DNA of 64,000 nt from UBA946 sp031550725 (GTDB lineage: Bacteria > Bacillota > Clostridia > Oscillospirales > Ruminococcaceae): positions 36,998-100,997 of the forward strand of contig JAVBOH010000013.1 in the NCBI GenBank assembly GCA_031550725.1, in the 5' to 3' direction. Positions 25,162-35,397 of this stretch are shown one piece after another (position 1 is the first letter of the stretch; each line of letters opens with the position of its first letter). The notes beneath the pieces are model-generated. The model saw only the letters and a list, made by a program, of their open reading frames with translations. It was not told where the DNA came from and did no database searches. Made by a program: the position numbers and the translations under genes.

Positions 25162-25440
25162 TTATTTAGCAATTTTGGTTTTTATCATCTTTTTAAAGGT
25201 CTTTATCATTTCCATTAGAACTATTACCAAAAATATCAACGCTATTCCCAGTGAAGCATATGCAATTATCTTCATTATGATTGCTTCAACCATGAGGATT
25301 GATGTTAAAACAATCCTCATTTTCTCAGAAACTGCCATCAAAATAAATGTCAATATTAAAATCCCTATGTATATATAAATTCCGATTGAAGCTACTTTAA
25401 TGGCTGATGAAAGTGATGAAATAAGTTTATCCGTTTTCAT
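25162..25440 (-). CDS. small membrane protein
   Basis: 92 aa with two hydrophobic segments: about 16-38 (ASIGIYIYIGILILTFILMA) and 58-82 (IIAYASLGIALIFLVIVLME), and a middle amphipathic part. The C-terminus is basic (KTFKKMIKTKIAK). GAGGAG precedes the ATG, and it overlaps the end of the preceding gene. It lies between the DUF4366 group and topB, so it may be a minor part of the conjugation machinery in the membrane. Confidence 0.65.
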   Translation of the reverse strand: MKTDKLISSLSSAIKVASIGIYIYIGILILTFILMAVSEKMRIVLTSILMVEAIIMKIIAYASLGIALIFLVIVLMEMIKTFKKMIKTKIAK

Positions 25441-25909
25441 TTTGTATCAACTCCTCTAAGCTGTCACAAAACTCCATGATGAATCCATCACCAAAGCCAC
25501 TTCTGTAACCTTTTAAAAATTTACTTTCTTCGTCACTATCATTGAATTCCATTTGATTTTGTTGGTTTTGATATTTAGAATCCTCAAAATATGCTAAAGA
25601 TTTAAAATTCTGCCTTAGATATTTTGGCAAAAGTTCTGTTGCTTTTTTACCATTTTGTATCCCCTGAATGAATCCTAAATCAGCACCTATTGCATATAAC
25701 TGACATTCACGTTCAATGGTATTTTCAAAGCTTTTATGGTCATATTCATCATTATCTTCATCATCTTCAAAGTCAAAGTCATCATCAATATAATTATCAT
25801 CATTAAAATTATGAGTGCATTTGCTCTTATAATCCCACCATTTCCACGCAACAGCTCCGATTGAAGCTGCTGCAACTATTGATGAAATCAATATCCCTTT
25901 TTTATTCAT
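25427..25909 (-). CDS. one-pass membrane protein, unknown
   Basis: 160 aa from the ATG at 25909 with GGAGG seven bases upstream. MNKKGILISSIVAAASIGAV is an N-terminal membrane anchor or signal. A very acidic stretch follows (about 37-56, alternating D/E with N and Y), then a helical domain GADLGFIQGIQNGKKATEL and FLKGYRSGFGDGFIMEF with glycine-rich turns. No family recognised. It overlaps the DUF4366 gene by eight bases. Confidence 0.65.
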   Translation of the reverse strand: MNKKGILISSIVAAASIGAVAWKWWDYKSKCTHNFNDDNYIDDDFDFEDDEDNDEYDHKSFENTIERECQLYAIGADLGFIQGIQNGKKATELLPKYLRQNFKSLAYFEDSKYQNQQNQMEFNDSDEESKFLKGYRSGFGDGFIMEFCDSLEELIQNENG

Positions 25910-26942
25910 TTTGTTCCTCCATTTGTTCATCATGTTGTTCTTTATCTAAATTAATAGATGTTTCTTGCTGTTCGTTATCTTCATTAATAACTTCATCTTC
26001 TTCATTAAAATCATCATCTTCATAATCATAATCTGAATCAGAAACAGCATTTTTCTTAGGCTTGATTTTTAAAACATAATATCCACCAACAAAAGCAGCT
26101 AATCCCAAAACTAAGAATATAGGCATTAGATTACCCTTTTTCTTCTCCTGCACTGGCTGCTCGGCAACAGTTACTACTGGCTCAGTAGCTTCTGTAACAA
26201 CAGCTGTCTGTGCAGCAGCTTTACTGCCATCAGGGTCAACGATAGCATTCAAATCAGCTGTATCAATTTTGTTCAAGAAATAGACATTTTTATTTCCACT
26301 CTCGTAGTCTATAATTACATAAAAAATACTACCATCTTTTGTTGATACCGTAAGGAATTGACGTTCTGTTTCATTTTTCACAACATCCTCAACGAGGTTA
26401 GCATTGCCTTGCAAGTCAGGTTCTGCCCATGTATTTTCTGTAGTTGTAGTTGGCTCTGTAGTAGTTGGTGTTGTAGTTACTGGTGGTGAAGTCGTTTTTG
26501 TGTCACCATTTGAGCCACCACTAGAGCCACCCCCACCACCACCACCTCCACCATTAGAATTATTTTGTTGGGCAGTATATGCTTGAGCTAATTCATTTTG
26601 CAGTTCTGCAACAGTAATATTAAGGTCATCAATTGTATATCCTTTTTCTTCAAGTTGAAGTAGCAATTCTGCAATTTGTTCTTTGAGAATATTTTTTTCT
26701 TTATCCACAGTAAAAACAGTTGTTTCTGATGTTGTAGAACTTGATGTTGACGTTGATGTGGAAGTACTGGTGCTTGAAGTTGTGGTTTCATCAGAATCTA
26801 GCGTTATTTCTTCCTCAACAGGTTCATCAATTAAAATCTCAACATTATCTCTCCCTGCTGCATATACATTTGAATTCACAATCCAAGCACTAGAAATGCT
26901 TATAACAAAGAGCATTGTACTTAAGGCGATTATTTTTTTCAT
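25902..26942 (-). CDS. DUF4366 (CD1107-like) mobile-element protein
   Basis: 346 aa. A signal peptide (residues 1-29) is followed by a Thr/Ser-rich stretch, a coiled coil (NILKEQIAELLLQLEEKGY), a GGGGGGGGG linker and a conserved core near 190-230 (ETERQFLTVSTKDGSIFYVI then IDYESGNKNVYFLNKI). One membrane helix lies near 280-300 (MPIFLVLGLAAFVGGYYVL), with an acidic cytoplasmic tail. This is the DUF4366 architecture found next to DUF4315 in Clostridial ICEs. It is probably a surface-exposed part of the conjugation apparatus. Confidence 0.85.
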   Translation of the reverse strand: MKKIIALSTMLFVISISSAWIVNSNVYAAGRDNVEILIDEPVEEEITLDSDETTTSSTSTSTSTSTSSSTTSETTVFTVDKEKNILKEQIAELLLQLEEKGYTIDDLNITVAELQNELAQAYTAQQNNSNGGGGGGGGGSSGGSNGDTKTTSPPVTTTPTTTEPTTTTENTWAEPDLQGNANLVEDVVKNETERQFLTVSTKDGSIFYVIIDYESGNKNVYFLNKIDTADLNAIVDPDGSKAAAQTAVVTEATEPVVTVAEQPVQEKKKGNLMPIFLVLGLAAFVGGYYVLKIKPKKNAVSDSDYDYEDDDFNEEDEVINEDNEQQETSINLDKEQHDEQMEEQNE

Positions 26943-27271
26943 ATAGCTTTTTCCTCTCTAAATGTAGTAGTAGAATTATTGTAAGAATTAGTATTCAATG
27001 TATTTTGAGAAGTGCTTTTTACAGGTTCTTGTGTTTGAACAGGTGAAGTTTTAGGAGTACCGATGCGTTCAAGCAGTTCAGTAATGCTAACCCCTGAACT
27101 ATGGATAGTGCCAAGAATAAATTCATTCTCAGCTGCAGTAATTTCATCTTGATTTCTTTTGATTTTTTGCTGAATATCGACAAGTTCAAGTTGAAGTTTT
27201 TCACCTCTTTCTTGCAGACGTTTCTTGCGTTGCTCATATAATTCAATTGCTTTTGACATTTCTTTAGCCAT
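26939..27271 (-). CDS. DUF4315 family protein
   Basis: 110 aa from the ATG at 27271, with GAGGAGG upstream deciding the start. Residues 1-70 are a coiled coil: MSKAIELYEQRKKRLQERGE, VDIQQKIKRNQDEITAAENE. A short conserved segment IHSSGVSITELLERIG follows. The C-terminal 40 residues are disordered and Asn/Thr-rich. DUF4315 and DUF4366 genes overlap here as they commonly do in ICEs, suggesting that the two proteins work together. Confidence 0.85.
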   Translation of the reverse strand: MAKEMSKAIELYEQRKKRLQERGEKLQLELVDIQQKIKRNQDEITAAENEFILGTIHSSGVSITELLERIGTPKTSPVQTQEPVKSTSQNTLNTNSYNNSTTTFREEKAI

Positions 27272-27605
27272 TTGTATTTTCCTCCTCATTTTTTGTATAT
27301 AAGGGATATTTTTCAAGTGCCGTATTAACATATTCAGTATCAATAAGTTCATCATCGTATGTAATAACCAAATATTTACCACTGGATACTGCTGTTCTGT
27401 CAAGAACTAATTTTGCTACAGCTTTTTCTGATGAGTATTTGTTTTTTAGTGCCACACACGGTAAATCGAGTTGTGGACAAACACATGAAATGACATTATC
27501 CTCTTTCATTTTGTGTAAACATTCAACACAAATGCACCTTTTTTGTTCCATTTGCATTACTCTTAAAAGATATTTTTTTGTTAAACGCACTTTAAATTTA
27601 GTCAT
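27264..27605 (-). CDS. small cysteine-rich ICE protein
   Basis: About 113 aa. CICVECLHKMKEDNVISCVC followed by PQLDLPC resembles a small zinc-binding cluster. The rest is KYLVITYDDELIDTEYVNTALEK. I do not recognise the family. The start is unsure: an ATG at 27605, or an in-frame TTG at 27614 that sits closer to GGAG, which overlaps the stop of the CD1108-like gene. Both imply translational coupling to that gene. It overlaps the DUF4315 gene by eight bases. Confidence 0.55.
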   Translation of the reverse strand: MTKFKVRLTKKYLLRVMQMEQKRCICVECLHKMKEDNVISCVCPQLDLPCVALKNKYSSEKAVAKLVLDRTAVSSGKYLVITYDDELIDTEYVNTALEKYPLYTKNEEENTNG

Positions 27606-27621
27606 TAAGTTCAAATATTTC

Positions 27622-30600
27622 TCAACTCCAGTCGATGAATAAATATGGATTTTGATATTGTCCGTCCTTATCAATAACGGTTATTTTTATATCACTTCCG
27701 ATTGCTTGTCCCATTAATTTCTTTTTAACTGCCTTGTTATCCTCAACGCTAATAGTGATACCCTCAATAATAATCTTGCTTTTATTTGTAGGATTATAGA
27801 TTGTGCAAGTATTGCCACTCATTGTAATTGTACCTGAACATGGTGCGTAAATATCACAACCTGCAACTGTGCTAACAGTAATAGAATTATCCAGTCCGTC
27901 AGTTTTGGTAATATCGGTGTTATATCCTGCGAAATCAGTAACTGTAAATGGTTTTGTAGGAGTAGAAAATGTTTGATGACCTAAGTTGAACATGGTGTAA
28001 AATCCATAGAATTCAAGTTGTTCTTCATCAAAATCAACCATTCTTTCCTCAATTACGCTATCAAATGTTTTCTTTTCTCTAATTCCATATTCCATTGTTT
28101 TATATTCATATTCATACCACTCTTGATATTCTTCTGTAATATACCAAACACCATATATTCCATCACTAGGCTGATATACATATCTAATTCCGAGCGTGTT
28201 AAGATTGTTATATTGAACTGATTGTGCTACTTCATATTTTACGCCGTTATCTGTTCCTACCATATCAAAATATTCTGTTGTATACCAATTAGCAACTCCA
28301 ATCTGCACACCCGATTGAGCATATCCGTTATAGCCAAATGATTCATAAGTATAACCATTGGCACAAGGGAATTGACTGTTTTCATCCAACCAAAAGCTGT
28401 AGTAATCAGTTGTTCTTGTTTTGGTAGTAACGTTATTACGAATTTCAACACTCTCTTGCTCAAAAATTTCATATTGTTCAGCAAATATAGATTCAATTTC
28501 ATCTTTAGCACTTTCAAAATCCCATGTGCCATCATCTTTTTTGCATTTCACGGACAAATATGCAAGAAGCTTATATGTATCATGCTCAAGCGATGTAACA
28601 GGGGAATTTGCAACATATTTATCATATCCTGAATGACTGGTCGGATAATTCCTATATTGCTTTATAAGATTCTCTGCAAGTTGTGTCCAATATTGTTCAC
28701 TAAGCGTTAAATCGTTATCCTCTGTAGGACTGATAACAACACCAAAAGTAGCAGTTCCACCAGTCATACCTGCACCACCAGTAGTAAGTAGCATAGGTAC
28801 AATAATTAATATCAATAATACAGCACCAATACCACCTGCAACTGCTTTGAATTTCTCACCAAAAACTTTTATAGCTTCCTTAAAAACCTCTTTTGCTGTT
28901 TCTTTGTCTTTAAAAGAAATAAAAGCTTTCTTTCTGTTTCGGTCGTACTGTCGCTTTTTACTGCTAGATTTAATTTGTGTAGTTTCCGAACGTGCAGCAC
29001 TTTCACTGCCTTGCTTTTTCTTTTTCTTAGCGTTTTCCTTAGATTTATCGGATTTTTCATAGGTTTTCACATTTGAACTTTCCGTTTTGGTTTGCACATC
29101 TTCTTTTTTAGAATGTAATTGTGATTGATTATATGTATGTGCCTGTGATACTGCTGAAACATAACATGAAAGTGTTTTCTCTGCTGTATATAACGCAGAT
29201 TTTGCTTTATCAGCAACTGGTTTTATAACATTTTTAGCACTGTCATAACCTCTTGCTGTGCCTTTTGCAATTGTAACCATCTTATCAGCAGCAACAACAG
29301 CATCATTATTGCCACCCTCACGCATTGCTTTTTCACGCAAACTCATAACACCCTTTGAAACTGCTCTTTGTGAAACCTTTCCAGTCATTGTAGAAAGCAA
29401 ATTCGGGTCTTTTTTGCCACCAAATTCAAGTTCACCACGAGCAAGTCCTTTGATTTCATGAACAGTACTTGCAATTAATCCTCTTTGTGATTCATTAACG
29501 GTTAATTCTTTGCGTGAAATTTCAACATTCCTTTTGATTTTTCCAGTTTCGGGGTCAACTGATTTATTCATTTTAGCAACATACTTATGAGGTTGCTGTG
29601 ACAACTCCCTTGCTTCTCTGCGTTGCTCATATGCTTCAATTCTTGCAACATTCTTATCAGCTGCTCTTTGAATAAAACTAGGTTTTATTCCGTCATTTGA
29701 AACACTTTTTTCAGCAGAACTGCTTTTTGATGAAAGGTTAGGTGCTTTGTTATCCGATGAACGCACATCAGCATGACTTTTTTCAATGGTAGGATTAACA
29801 GTAGTTTTTTTATTCGGATTTACTTGTGATTTTTCATGAAATTCTACTCTATCTGATTCATGAAGTTTAGAATTATTTGGTGATTGCCGTTCTGTTGATT
29901 TTGATTCGTTATATACCTTTGATTTTGGTATATCATCATTAGAAGTATTCTTTGAAAGATTAGGTTTTTTCCTGTTTGATGTACTGCTATCAGAATTTGT
30001 AGCAGTTTCATTATTTTTAGAAAAAGAAGATGGATTAGTTGTTGTTGTTGTTTCAAAATCATTGCTTGAACGCATATCAGCATAATTCTTTTCAGAAGTG
30101 GGATTAACTGTACTTTTTTCATTTGGAGTAACTTGTGTTTTATCGTGAAATTCCACTCTGTCAGATTCATGTAATCCCGAACTCGAAGTATCTTTCACAT
30201 TATTGTGTTCAGATGATTGTGATTTTGTATGTAACTCTGATTGCGATACTTCATCATGAGTAAATGCTTTATTCCTGTTTTTCTTTGGTTTTGGAGTATC
30301 TTCCGATGACACTTCCGATTTAATATCAGCATGACTTTTTTTTGAAAATGGATTTACAACTTCTTTTTCTTTTAAGTCAACCTGTGATTTCTCTTTAAAT
30401 TCCACATTATTAACTTCATGAAGTTCTGAATCCGTTTCTTTGGATTGGTGTTTATTAACACGATTTTGTGCAGAATTTAGCTCATATTCTGCTTTTTCTC
30501 TTTTAAATTCAAGTTTTTCTTGCTTCCGTTCAAAATCTTCCCTTAACTTATCGTTATTCCTAGCCTTATCCTTATCACGCTTATCCTTTGAATAATCAAC

Positions 30601-31602
30601 AGCAGTTTTTATATCTGATACTGTATCAGCTGTAATAGTTGCAACAAGTTTAGCAGCCTTGTAACCGTCATTATCTTCACCAGAACGGTCAAGCTCATTT
30701 TTAGCAGCTCGAAGTAATCCCTCTGTACCTTTTTCGGATAACTTCATGGCTACAGTTTCAGCACCCAGTGCTGCATTTTTTACTGAATTTATTGCAAATT
30801 TTAACGGTCTATTATTGTCTAAACTGCTTTCAATTGAAACTTTTTCACCTAAAGCAACAGCAGCATGAAGTACACCCTTTTTTGCTGCAATTTGAGCAAG
30901 TTGTGAACTCTCTTGGGCGAAAGCTGATAATGAACTGCTTCCTGCACGATGAGATAAAACCTTGTATTTATTACTTTTGGATTTGCCTGAATAATTTGGA
31001 GTTGTTTCAGTAACAACTTTTGGCTTATAGCTTATATGCTTTTTCTTATTGCCAAATTCATCAGTTTTTACTTCAAAATTCCTCTCAAAAGATAACCTTG
31101 TCATATTAATTGATGATGACTGGTTATTCTTATCCATTTGAGGTATAATATTTTGCTCAAAGTTATTTTGATGATTAGCAATTTGCTTGTTAATATCATC
31201 AAAATTTGCTTGTGCTTTGTCACGAAGTAGTTCATATGCTTCAAGTGTTTTATCTTTTGGAATTTCTGATAAAGTAGTTGTATCAGTATTTTGATTTAGT
31301 GTTGAAGTATCATTATTTGATGAGGTGAATTGTTGATTATATGCATTATTCGTTTCAAATGCAGTATCAGATGAGTTATATGCTTTTGTAGGTTCATTGT
31401 AGGAATTATTACTGTCATTTGCATAATCATTTTGAATATCAGATTGTTGATTATTAAAGAACTTCTTAGCATTATTCCTTTTAGGTTTTGGTGCTTCTGC
31501 TTTTTTATCATCAATATCAAATATATCCGATGAATGTTCTTTAAGTTCGCTGTCTTTAGAAGAAAGAATAACTTGTTTTTTATCTTTTTCAGGTTTTGCC
31601 AT
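27622..31602 (-). CDS. CD1108-like conjugation protein with degenerate LytM-like end
   Basis: 1326 aa. Residues 1-930 are low-complexity and basic, with repeated segments (ESDRVEFHEKSQVNPN, ESDRVEFHDKTQVTPN, EVNNVEFKEKSQVDLK). A membrane helix lies near 950-970 (IGAVLLILIIVPMLL). The extracellular part has YWTQLAENLIKQYRNYP and a C-terminal CDIYAPCSGTITMSGNT-TCTIYNP region with the beta layout of M23/LytM peptidases. The metal-binding histidines are missing, so it is probably a structural derivative and not a peptidase. In this ICE class the protein follows VirB4 and is thought to remodel the cell wall at the transfer site. Confidence 0.75.
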   Translation of the reverse strand: MAKPEKDKKQVILSSKDSELKEHSSDIFDIDDKKAEAPKPKRNNAKKFFNNQQSDIQNDYANDSNNSYNEPTKAYNSSDTAFETNNAYNQQFTSSNNDTSTLNQNTDTTTLSEIPKDKTLEAYELLRDKAQANFDDINKQIANHQNNFEQNIIPQMDKNNQSSSINMTRLSFERNFEVKTDEFGNKKKHISYKPKVVTETTPNYSGKSKSNKYKVLSHRAGSSSLSAFAQESSQLAQIAAKKGVLHAAVALGEKVSIESSLDNNRPLKFAINSVKNAALGAETVAMKLSEKGTEGLLRAAKNELDRSGEDNDGYKAAKLVATITADTVSDIKTAVDYSKDKRDKDKARNNDKLREDFERKQEKLEFKREKAEYELNSAQNRVNKHQSKETDSELHEVNNVEFKEKSQVDLKEKEVVNPFSKKSHADIKSEVSSEDTPKPKKNRNKAFTHDEVSQSELHTKSQSSEHNNVKDTSSSGLHESDRVEFHDKTQVTPNEKSTVNPTSEKNYADMRSSNDFETTTTTNPSSFSKNNETATNSDSSTSNRKKPNLSKNTSNDDIPKSKVYNESKSTERQSPNNSKLHESDRVEFHEKSQVNPNKKTTVNPTIEKSHADVRSSDNKAPNLSSKSSSAEKSVSNDGIKPSFIQRAADKNVARIEAYEQRREARELSQQPHKYVAKMNKSVDPETGKIKRNVEISRKELTVNESQRGLIASTVHEIKGLARGELEFGGKKDPNLLSTMTGKVSQRAVSKGVMSLREKAMREGGNNDAVVAADKMVTIAKGTARGYDSAKNVIKPVADKAKSALYTAEKTLSCYVSAVSQAHTYNQSQLHSKKEDVQTKTESSNVKTYEKSDKSKENAKKKKKQGSESAARSETTQIKSSSKKRQYDRNRKKAFISFKDKETAKEVFKEAIKVFGEKFKAVAGGIGAVLLILIIVPMLLTTGGAGMTGGTATFGVVISPTEDNDLTLSEQYWTQLAENLIKQYRNYPTSHSGYDKYVANSPVTSLEHDTYKLLAYLSVKCKKDDGTWDFESAKDEIESIFAEQYEIFEQESVEIRNNVTTKTRTTDYYSFWLDENSQFPCANGYTYESFGYNGYAQSGVQIGVANWYTTEYFDMVGTDNGVKYEVAQSVQYNNLNTLGIRYVYQPSDGIYGVWYITEEYQEWYEYEYKTMEYGIREKKTFDSVIEERMVDFDEEQLEFYGFYTMFNLGHQTFSTPTKPFTVTDFAGYNTDITKTDGLDNSITVSTVAGCDIYAPCSGTITMSGNTCTIYNPTNKSKIIIEGITISVEDNKAVKKKLMGQAIGSDIKITVIDKDGQYQNPYLFIDWS

Positions 31603-31619
31603 TTATTCCACCTGCCTTA

Positions 31620-34076
31620 TCAAGACTCGCCTAGCTTAGTTGTCATGAGTTTATACATTTTAGTATTATTAGGGAATTTATCAACGAATGGCAAAATTAC
31701 ATCACCATAGAATATAAGTCCCTCACCTTGACCTGAGTTTGTAACATATTGGAGCTGTGAATCTGATATTTCAAGCTTATTTGCAAGAATTTCTCTATCA
31801 CCCGATGCTTGATTTAGCATACATATAAAGTCGGAGTTATCAAGAATATTTGATATTTCTTGTGAACCGAGCAAGTCTTTTACGTTCTGCGTGATACCAG
31901 TAGGAATACCACCCCATTTTCGGAAACGCTTCCATATTTCCATTGAATATTTTGCAGTTTGTTCTTCTTTTAAAAGCAAATGAAATTCATCAATATAATA
32001 TCTTGTTGATTTTATTTGCTGACGATTTATTGAAACCCTGTTCCACACTTGGTCTTGAACAATTAACATACCAACCTTACGCAATTGATTACCTAATTCT
32101 TTAATATCAAAGCAAACAATTCTGTTCGTTAAGTCTACATTTGTACGATTATTGAAGATATTAAGAGAACCAGTAACATATAAATCTAAAGAATTAGCTA
32201 CCCTTTGTGCTGCTTCTCTCTCAGAATCTCTTAAAGCCTGTTGTAAATCAGCAAGGATAGGCATTGTTTCATCCGTTGGATTATTATTTAAGAAATCCAC
32301 ATATAAATCACGAACACACCTATCAATAATAGAGCGTTCTTCTGAATCCAGTCCATATTTACCACCAACTATCAATTCGCAAAGAGATAAAATAAATTCT
32401 GACTTCATTCCGATAGGGTCATCATCTTGTGAATCAATAACAATATCCATTGGATTTATGTGGTTTGGACTACTATTACAAACCTTAATTAACTGCCCAC
32501 CTAAAGCATTCACAAGTGGAAAATATTCACCCTCAGGGTCGCATATAAAGATGTCATCGGGAGAAACAAGAAACGAGTTTAATATTTCACGTTTAACGGT
32601 AAATGATTTTCCCGAACCCGGAGTTCCTAGTATAAGTCCATTTGGATTTTTAAGTGCTTTTCTATCAGCAAATATTATATTGTTTGATAAAGCATTAAGT
32701 CCGTAATATATCGACTCTCCACCAACCATGAATAACTCTTTTGTTGTAAATGGAGTAAATATTGCAATTGACGATGAAGTTAAGGTTGTTTCAATTGGAA
32801 TTTGATTTATTCCTAAAGGTAAAGTTGAAGCAATTCCGAAATCATGCCTATAATCAAGTGGAATTATTAAACAGTTGTTTTTCTGAACAATTCTACTCAA
32901 CTTATCATTCTGCAAATTTAATTCCTTTGGTGATTTACAATAATTTGTAAGAACGAGTGTTACTAAAAATAATCTTTCATTTTTGGCTTGTAAATTGTCA
33001 AGCATTTTTTTAAGCTCATTGCTATATGTGACAATGTCGGGTGGTAAAATATCACCATCATATCCTGCACGAGCAGCCTTTTTTTGCTCATCTACTTTCA
33101 TTCGTTCAACATTGGAAAGCTTTCTTTTTACAAGCTTTGTAGCTTCAATCTGCTCCATTGTCTTAATGTGCATATTAACAGCGATATTGCCATCAATGCC
33201 GAGTAATTCGTCCATTAATACTCTGTCTGAAAGCTCACTTGCTATAAGGTTTACAGAAAAAACTGAACCAAAGGTATTTTTACCAATAACAAATTTACTT
33301 TTTTCAAATGCCATTGATGATGGTGCGATGAAGTCTTTAGTTGATAATCCTGATGATACTCGCAAGTTCCAATCGAAAATAAATGGTGTGTTTGACATTG
33401 GATTTAACATTTTATGAAGTACTCTAAGTCGTTCAGTTCCATTCAGACCTGTTGCATATACTCCCATAAGTTTAAGGTTTGCCAACACTTCATTTTCAAT
33501 ACCCTCAAGCTTGATTTTTGCAGTCTTTTTAACATCTTCTTCAATACCAAAAGTAACATATTTCATACGAATTAGACCGTTATTTCCTTTAGATAACTGA
33601 TTTTTTAACATATCTTTAAATTCTGTTCTAAGTTCATTAAAAGCATCATCTTGTTCGGGAATTATGATAATATCGCTGTCACTCTCATCACCAGTAACAT
33701 TAACAAATGTTAATTGGAATTTAATTGATGGGTCGAAATAATTAAGGAAATCGCAGTAAAGTCTAAATATATGCCTTTGTTCCTCAATAGTTGAAAGCTG
33801 ATAGTTTATATCATAAAACTGTATTGTTTTGGTATAGAATTTATCTTTTCTACAAATACCGTCCTCATACATTTCATCATAAGGAATGGTTTGCTGAACA
33901 GTTTTAGGAATGCCCTTACCTTTTTTCATGCTTTCAATTTTCTTCTTTAATTGTCGCTTTTCTGCGAATGTCAAGGGAACATATTCTTGTTTAGGTTTCT
34001 TATTTTTTGGAGGTAACTTTGCGTTTGGATTCGGACGAGGTCTTGACTGACTTGACTGGTTTCTGACCTGTTTCAA
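31620..34076 (-). CDS. virB4: VirB4-like conjugation ATPase
   Basis: 818 aa. Walker A is GLILGTPGSGKSFTVKREIL (about residue 490). Walker B is RYYIDEFHLLL, and QNVKDLLGSQEISNILDNS is a late conserved motif. The N-terminal half matches the CagE/TrbE/VirB4 domain. It powers assembly and substrate transfer in the type IV secretion channel at the inner membrane. The start is TTG at 34076 with GGGAG ten bases upstream; the gene overlaps the end of the PrgI gene by 77 bases in another frame. The N-terminal 50 residues are basic and disordered. Confidence 0.92.
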   Translation of the reverse strand: MKQVRNQSSQSRPRPNPNAKLPPKNKKPKQEYVPLTFAEKRQLKKKIESMKKGKGIPKTVQQTIPYDEMYEDGICRKDKFYTKTIQFYDINYQLSTIEEQRHIFRLYCDFLNYFDPSIKFQLTFVNVTGDESDSDIIIIPEQDDAFNELRTEFKDMLKNQLSKGNNGLIRMKYVTFGIEEDVKKTAKIKLEGIENEVLANLKLMGVYATGLNGTERLRVLHKMLNPMSNTPFIFDWNLRVSSGLSTKDFIAPSSMAFEKSKFVIGKNTFGSVFSVNLIASELSDRVLMDELLGIDGNIAVNMHIKTMEQIEATKLVKRKLSNVERMKVDEQKKAARAGYDGDILPPDIVTYSNELKKMLDNLQAKNERLFLVTLVLTNYCKSPKELNLQNDKLSRIVQKNNCLIIPLDYRHDFGIASTLPLGINQIPIETTLTSSSIAIFTPFTTKELFMVGGESIYYGLNALSNNIIFADRKALKNPNGLILGTPGSGKSFTVKREILNSFLVSPDDIFICDPEGEYFPLVNALGGQLIKVCNSSPNHINPMDIVIDSQDDDPIGMKSEFILSLCELIVGGKYGLDSEERSIIDRCVRDLYVDFLNNNPTDETMPILADLQQALRDSEREAAQRVANSLDLYVTGSLNIFNNRTNVDLTNRIVCFDIKELGNQLRKVGMLIVQDQVWNRVSINRQQIKSTRYYIDEFHLLLKEEQTAKYSMEIWKRFRKWGGIPTGITQNVKDLLGSQEISNILDNSDFICMLNQASGDREILANKLEISDSQLQYVTNSGQGEGLIFYGDVILPFVDKFPNNTKMYKLMTTKLGES

Positions 34077-34431
34077 GCATTTTCATCTCCCTTTTGAGTT
34101 GTATTTGTTTATCCATAGCAGAATAAATATTCTCTGTTTCATATACCCTTACTCTAGGATATATAAACTGATGTCTTATATAATTTAGCAACATATTATC
34201 AAGTGTGAACCCATTTTTTTCATACATTCCAAGTAAAAAAAATGGAGCTGCAACAATGAATAGAAATACACCCGATGTTGATGTACCAAAATCCTTATAT
34301 GTCAGATAATAGGTAAGTCCACCCAATGCAGCACCAATGCTGAAACATATAACCTGCCTTTTGGTAAGTCCACCTATGAACTTGTCCTTAACTTTATTTA
34401 AGTCTTTTGGGATTTGCACATATTGAGCCAT
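34000..34431 (-). CDS. PrgI family membrane protein
   Basis: 143 aa. RQVICFSIGAALGGLTYYLT and SGVFLFIVAAPFFLLGMYE are two membrane helices (about 26-45 and 52-71). VQIPKDLNKVKDKFIGGLTK at the N-terminus is the PrgI signature. The basic C-terminus overlaps virB4. GGAGG lies upstream of the ATG. PrgI is the VirB3-like component of Gram-positive conjugation systems, and it normally precedes VirB4 as it does here. Confidence 0.9.
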   Translation of the reverse strand: MAQYVQIPKDLNKVKDKFIGGLTKRQVICFSIGAALGGLTYYLTYKDFGTSTSGVFLFIVAAPFFLLGMYEKNGFTLDNMLLNYIRHQFIYPRVRVYETENIYSAMDKQIQLKREMKMLETGQKPVKSVKTSSESKRKVTSKK

Positions 34432-34446
34432 ATATAATTTTCCTCC

Positions 34447-35370
34447 TTAATGTGCTTGGAATATTGATTTTGAAATGCTGCCTGTTTTTAGTAATGTAAA
34501 ACATAGCACTATTCCATAAGCGATACATGATAATACTTTTTTACTGAGTTCAGCAAGTATGGCAACCTCCGTCGTGACACCATCAGCTCCAACTATTGGT
34601 GTTGTAGAAACTGGAGAAGTAACCACATCAGCCATCAAGCCTGAGAATATACCAAGAACAACCATTATGAGTATCGTTTGAAACGCTAACGCACCTAAAT
34701 TTCTGATGTAATTATTTCCTATGCCACCCCATTCCTTGTTGATGAGTGTTGCAATTGGAATTGGAGCAAAAGAACAATACACCATGACTTCCATAACACG
34801 TCCTAGCAAAACGACAAATACAATGATATATATAGCTGCCATTACTAAATATAATAATAACGCTAATATGACTAATCCGACTATTGCACCTAAACTTTGT
34901 TCTAAAAGTTCATCGCTGAATACTGCCTGATATAGTGAAGCACCCTCTAACTGAATTTCAAGTAATTTCGATGATGCTAATGTCATTTCGCTGCCTAAAT
35001 AAAAAAATGCTTTTGCAATTGTTGTAGCATTCCCCATTAAGAAACACGCAATTGCTCCTTTTAATGAAAATTTAAAAAATATTGATGTATCAAATTCTCT
35101 GAAATTGTTTCCGTTAATAACTGATGTAATTAAATCAAAACACAGGACATATGCGAGAATAATAAACCCTATCGGGACTATTGAAGCATTTGATATACTA
35201 TCAATTTTTGTTATTACAGTGTTACCAATTATATCTTGAGGTGTTTTATATAACATACTTAGTCCATCCTCAGCTGAGAAACTCATGTTTAAAAATGCGG
35301 CAGCATCGGTCAGTAAATTTTGAAGTAACGCTATGAAAAACTCTTTAAAAAAATCCTCGATTGCTCCCAA
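34447..35370 (-). CDS. VirB6/TrbL-like conjugation membrane protein
   Basis: About 307 aa with six or more membrane helices, such as IVPIGFIILAYVLCFDLITS, GAIVGLVILALLLYLVMAAI and FQTILIMVVLGIFSGLM. The KEWGGIGNNYIRNLGALAFQ loop is conserved in this family. It is the polytopic channel subunit. The longest frame starts at 35421, but that ATG lies inside a terminator hairpin. A TTG at 35370 with AGTGGTG eight bases upstream is the more likely start and gives LGAIEDFFKEF, the usual beginning for the family. Confidence 0.8.
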   Translation of the reverse strand: MGAIEDFFKEFFIALLQNLLTDAAAFLNMSFSAEDGLSMLYKTPQDIIGNTVITKIDSISNASIVPIGFIILAYVLCFDLITSVINGNNFREFDTSIFFKFSLKGAIACFLMGNATTIAKAFFYLGSEMTLASSKLLEIQLEGASLYQAVFSDELLEQSLGAIVGLVILALLLYLVMAAIYIIVFVVLLGRVMEVMVYCSFAPIPIATLINKEWGGIGNNYIRNLGALAFQTILIMVVLGIFSGLMADVVTSPVSTTPIVGADGVTTEVAILAELSKKVLSCIAYGIVLCFTLLKTGSISKSIFQAH

Positions 35371-35397
35371 AATATCACCACTTTCTTTAAAAATAAA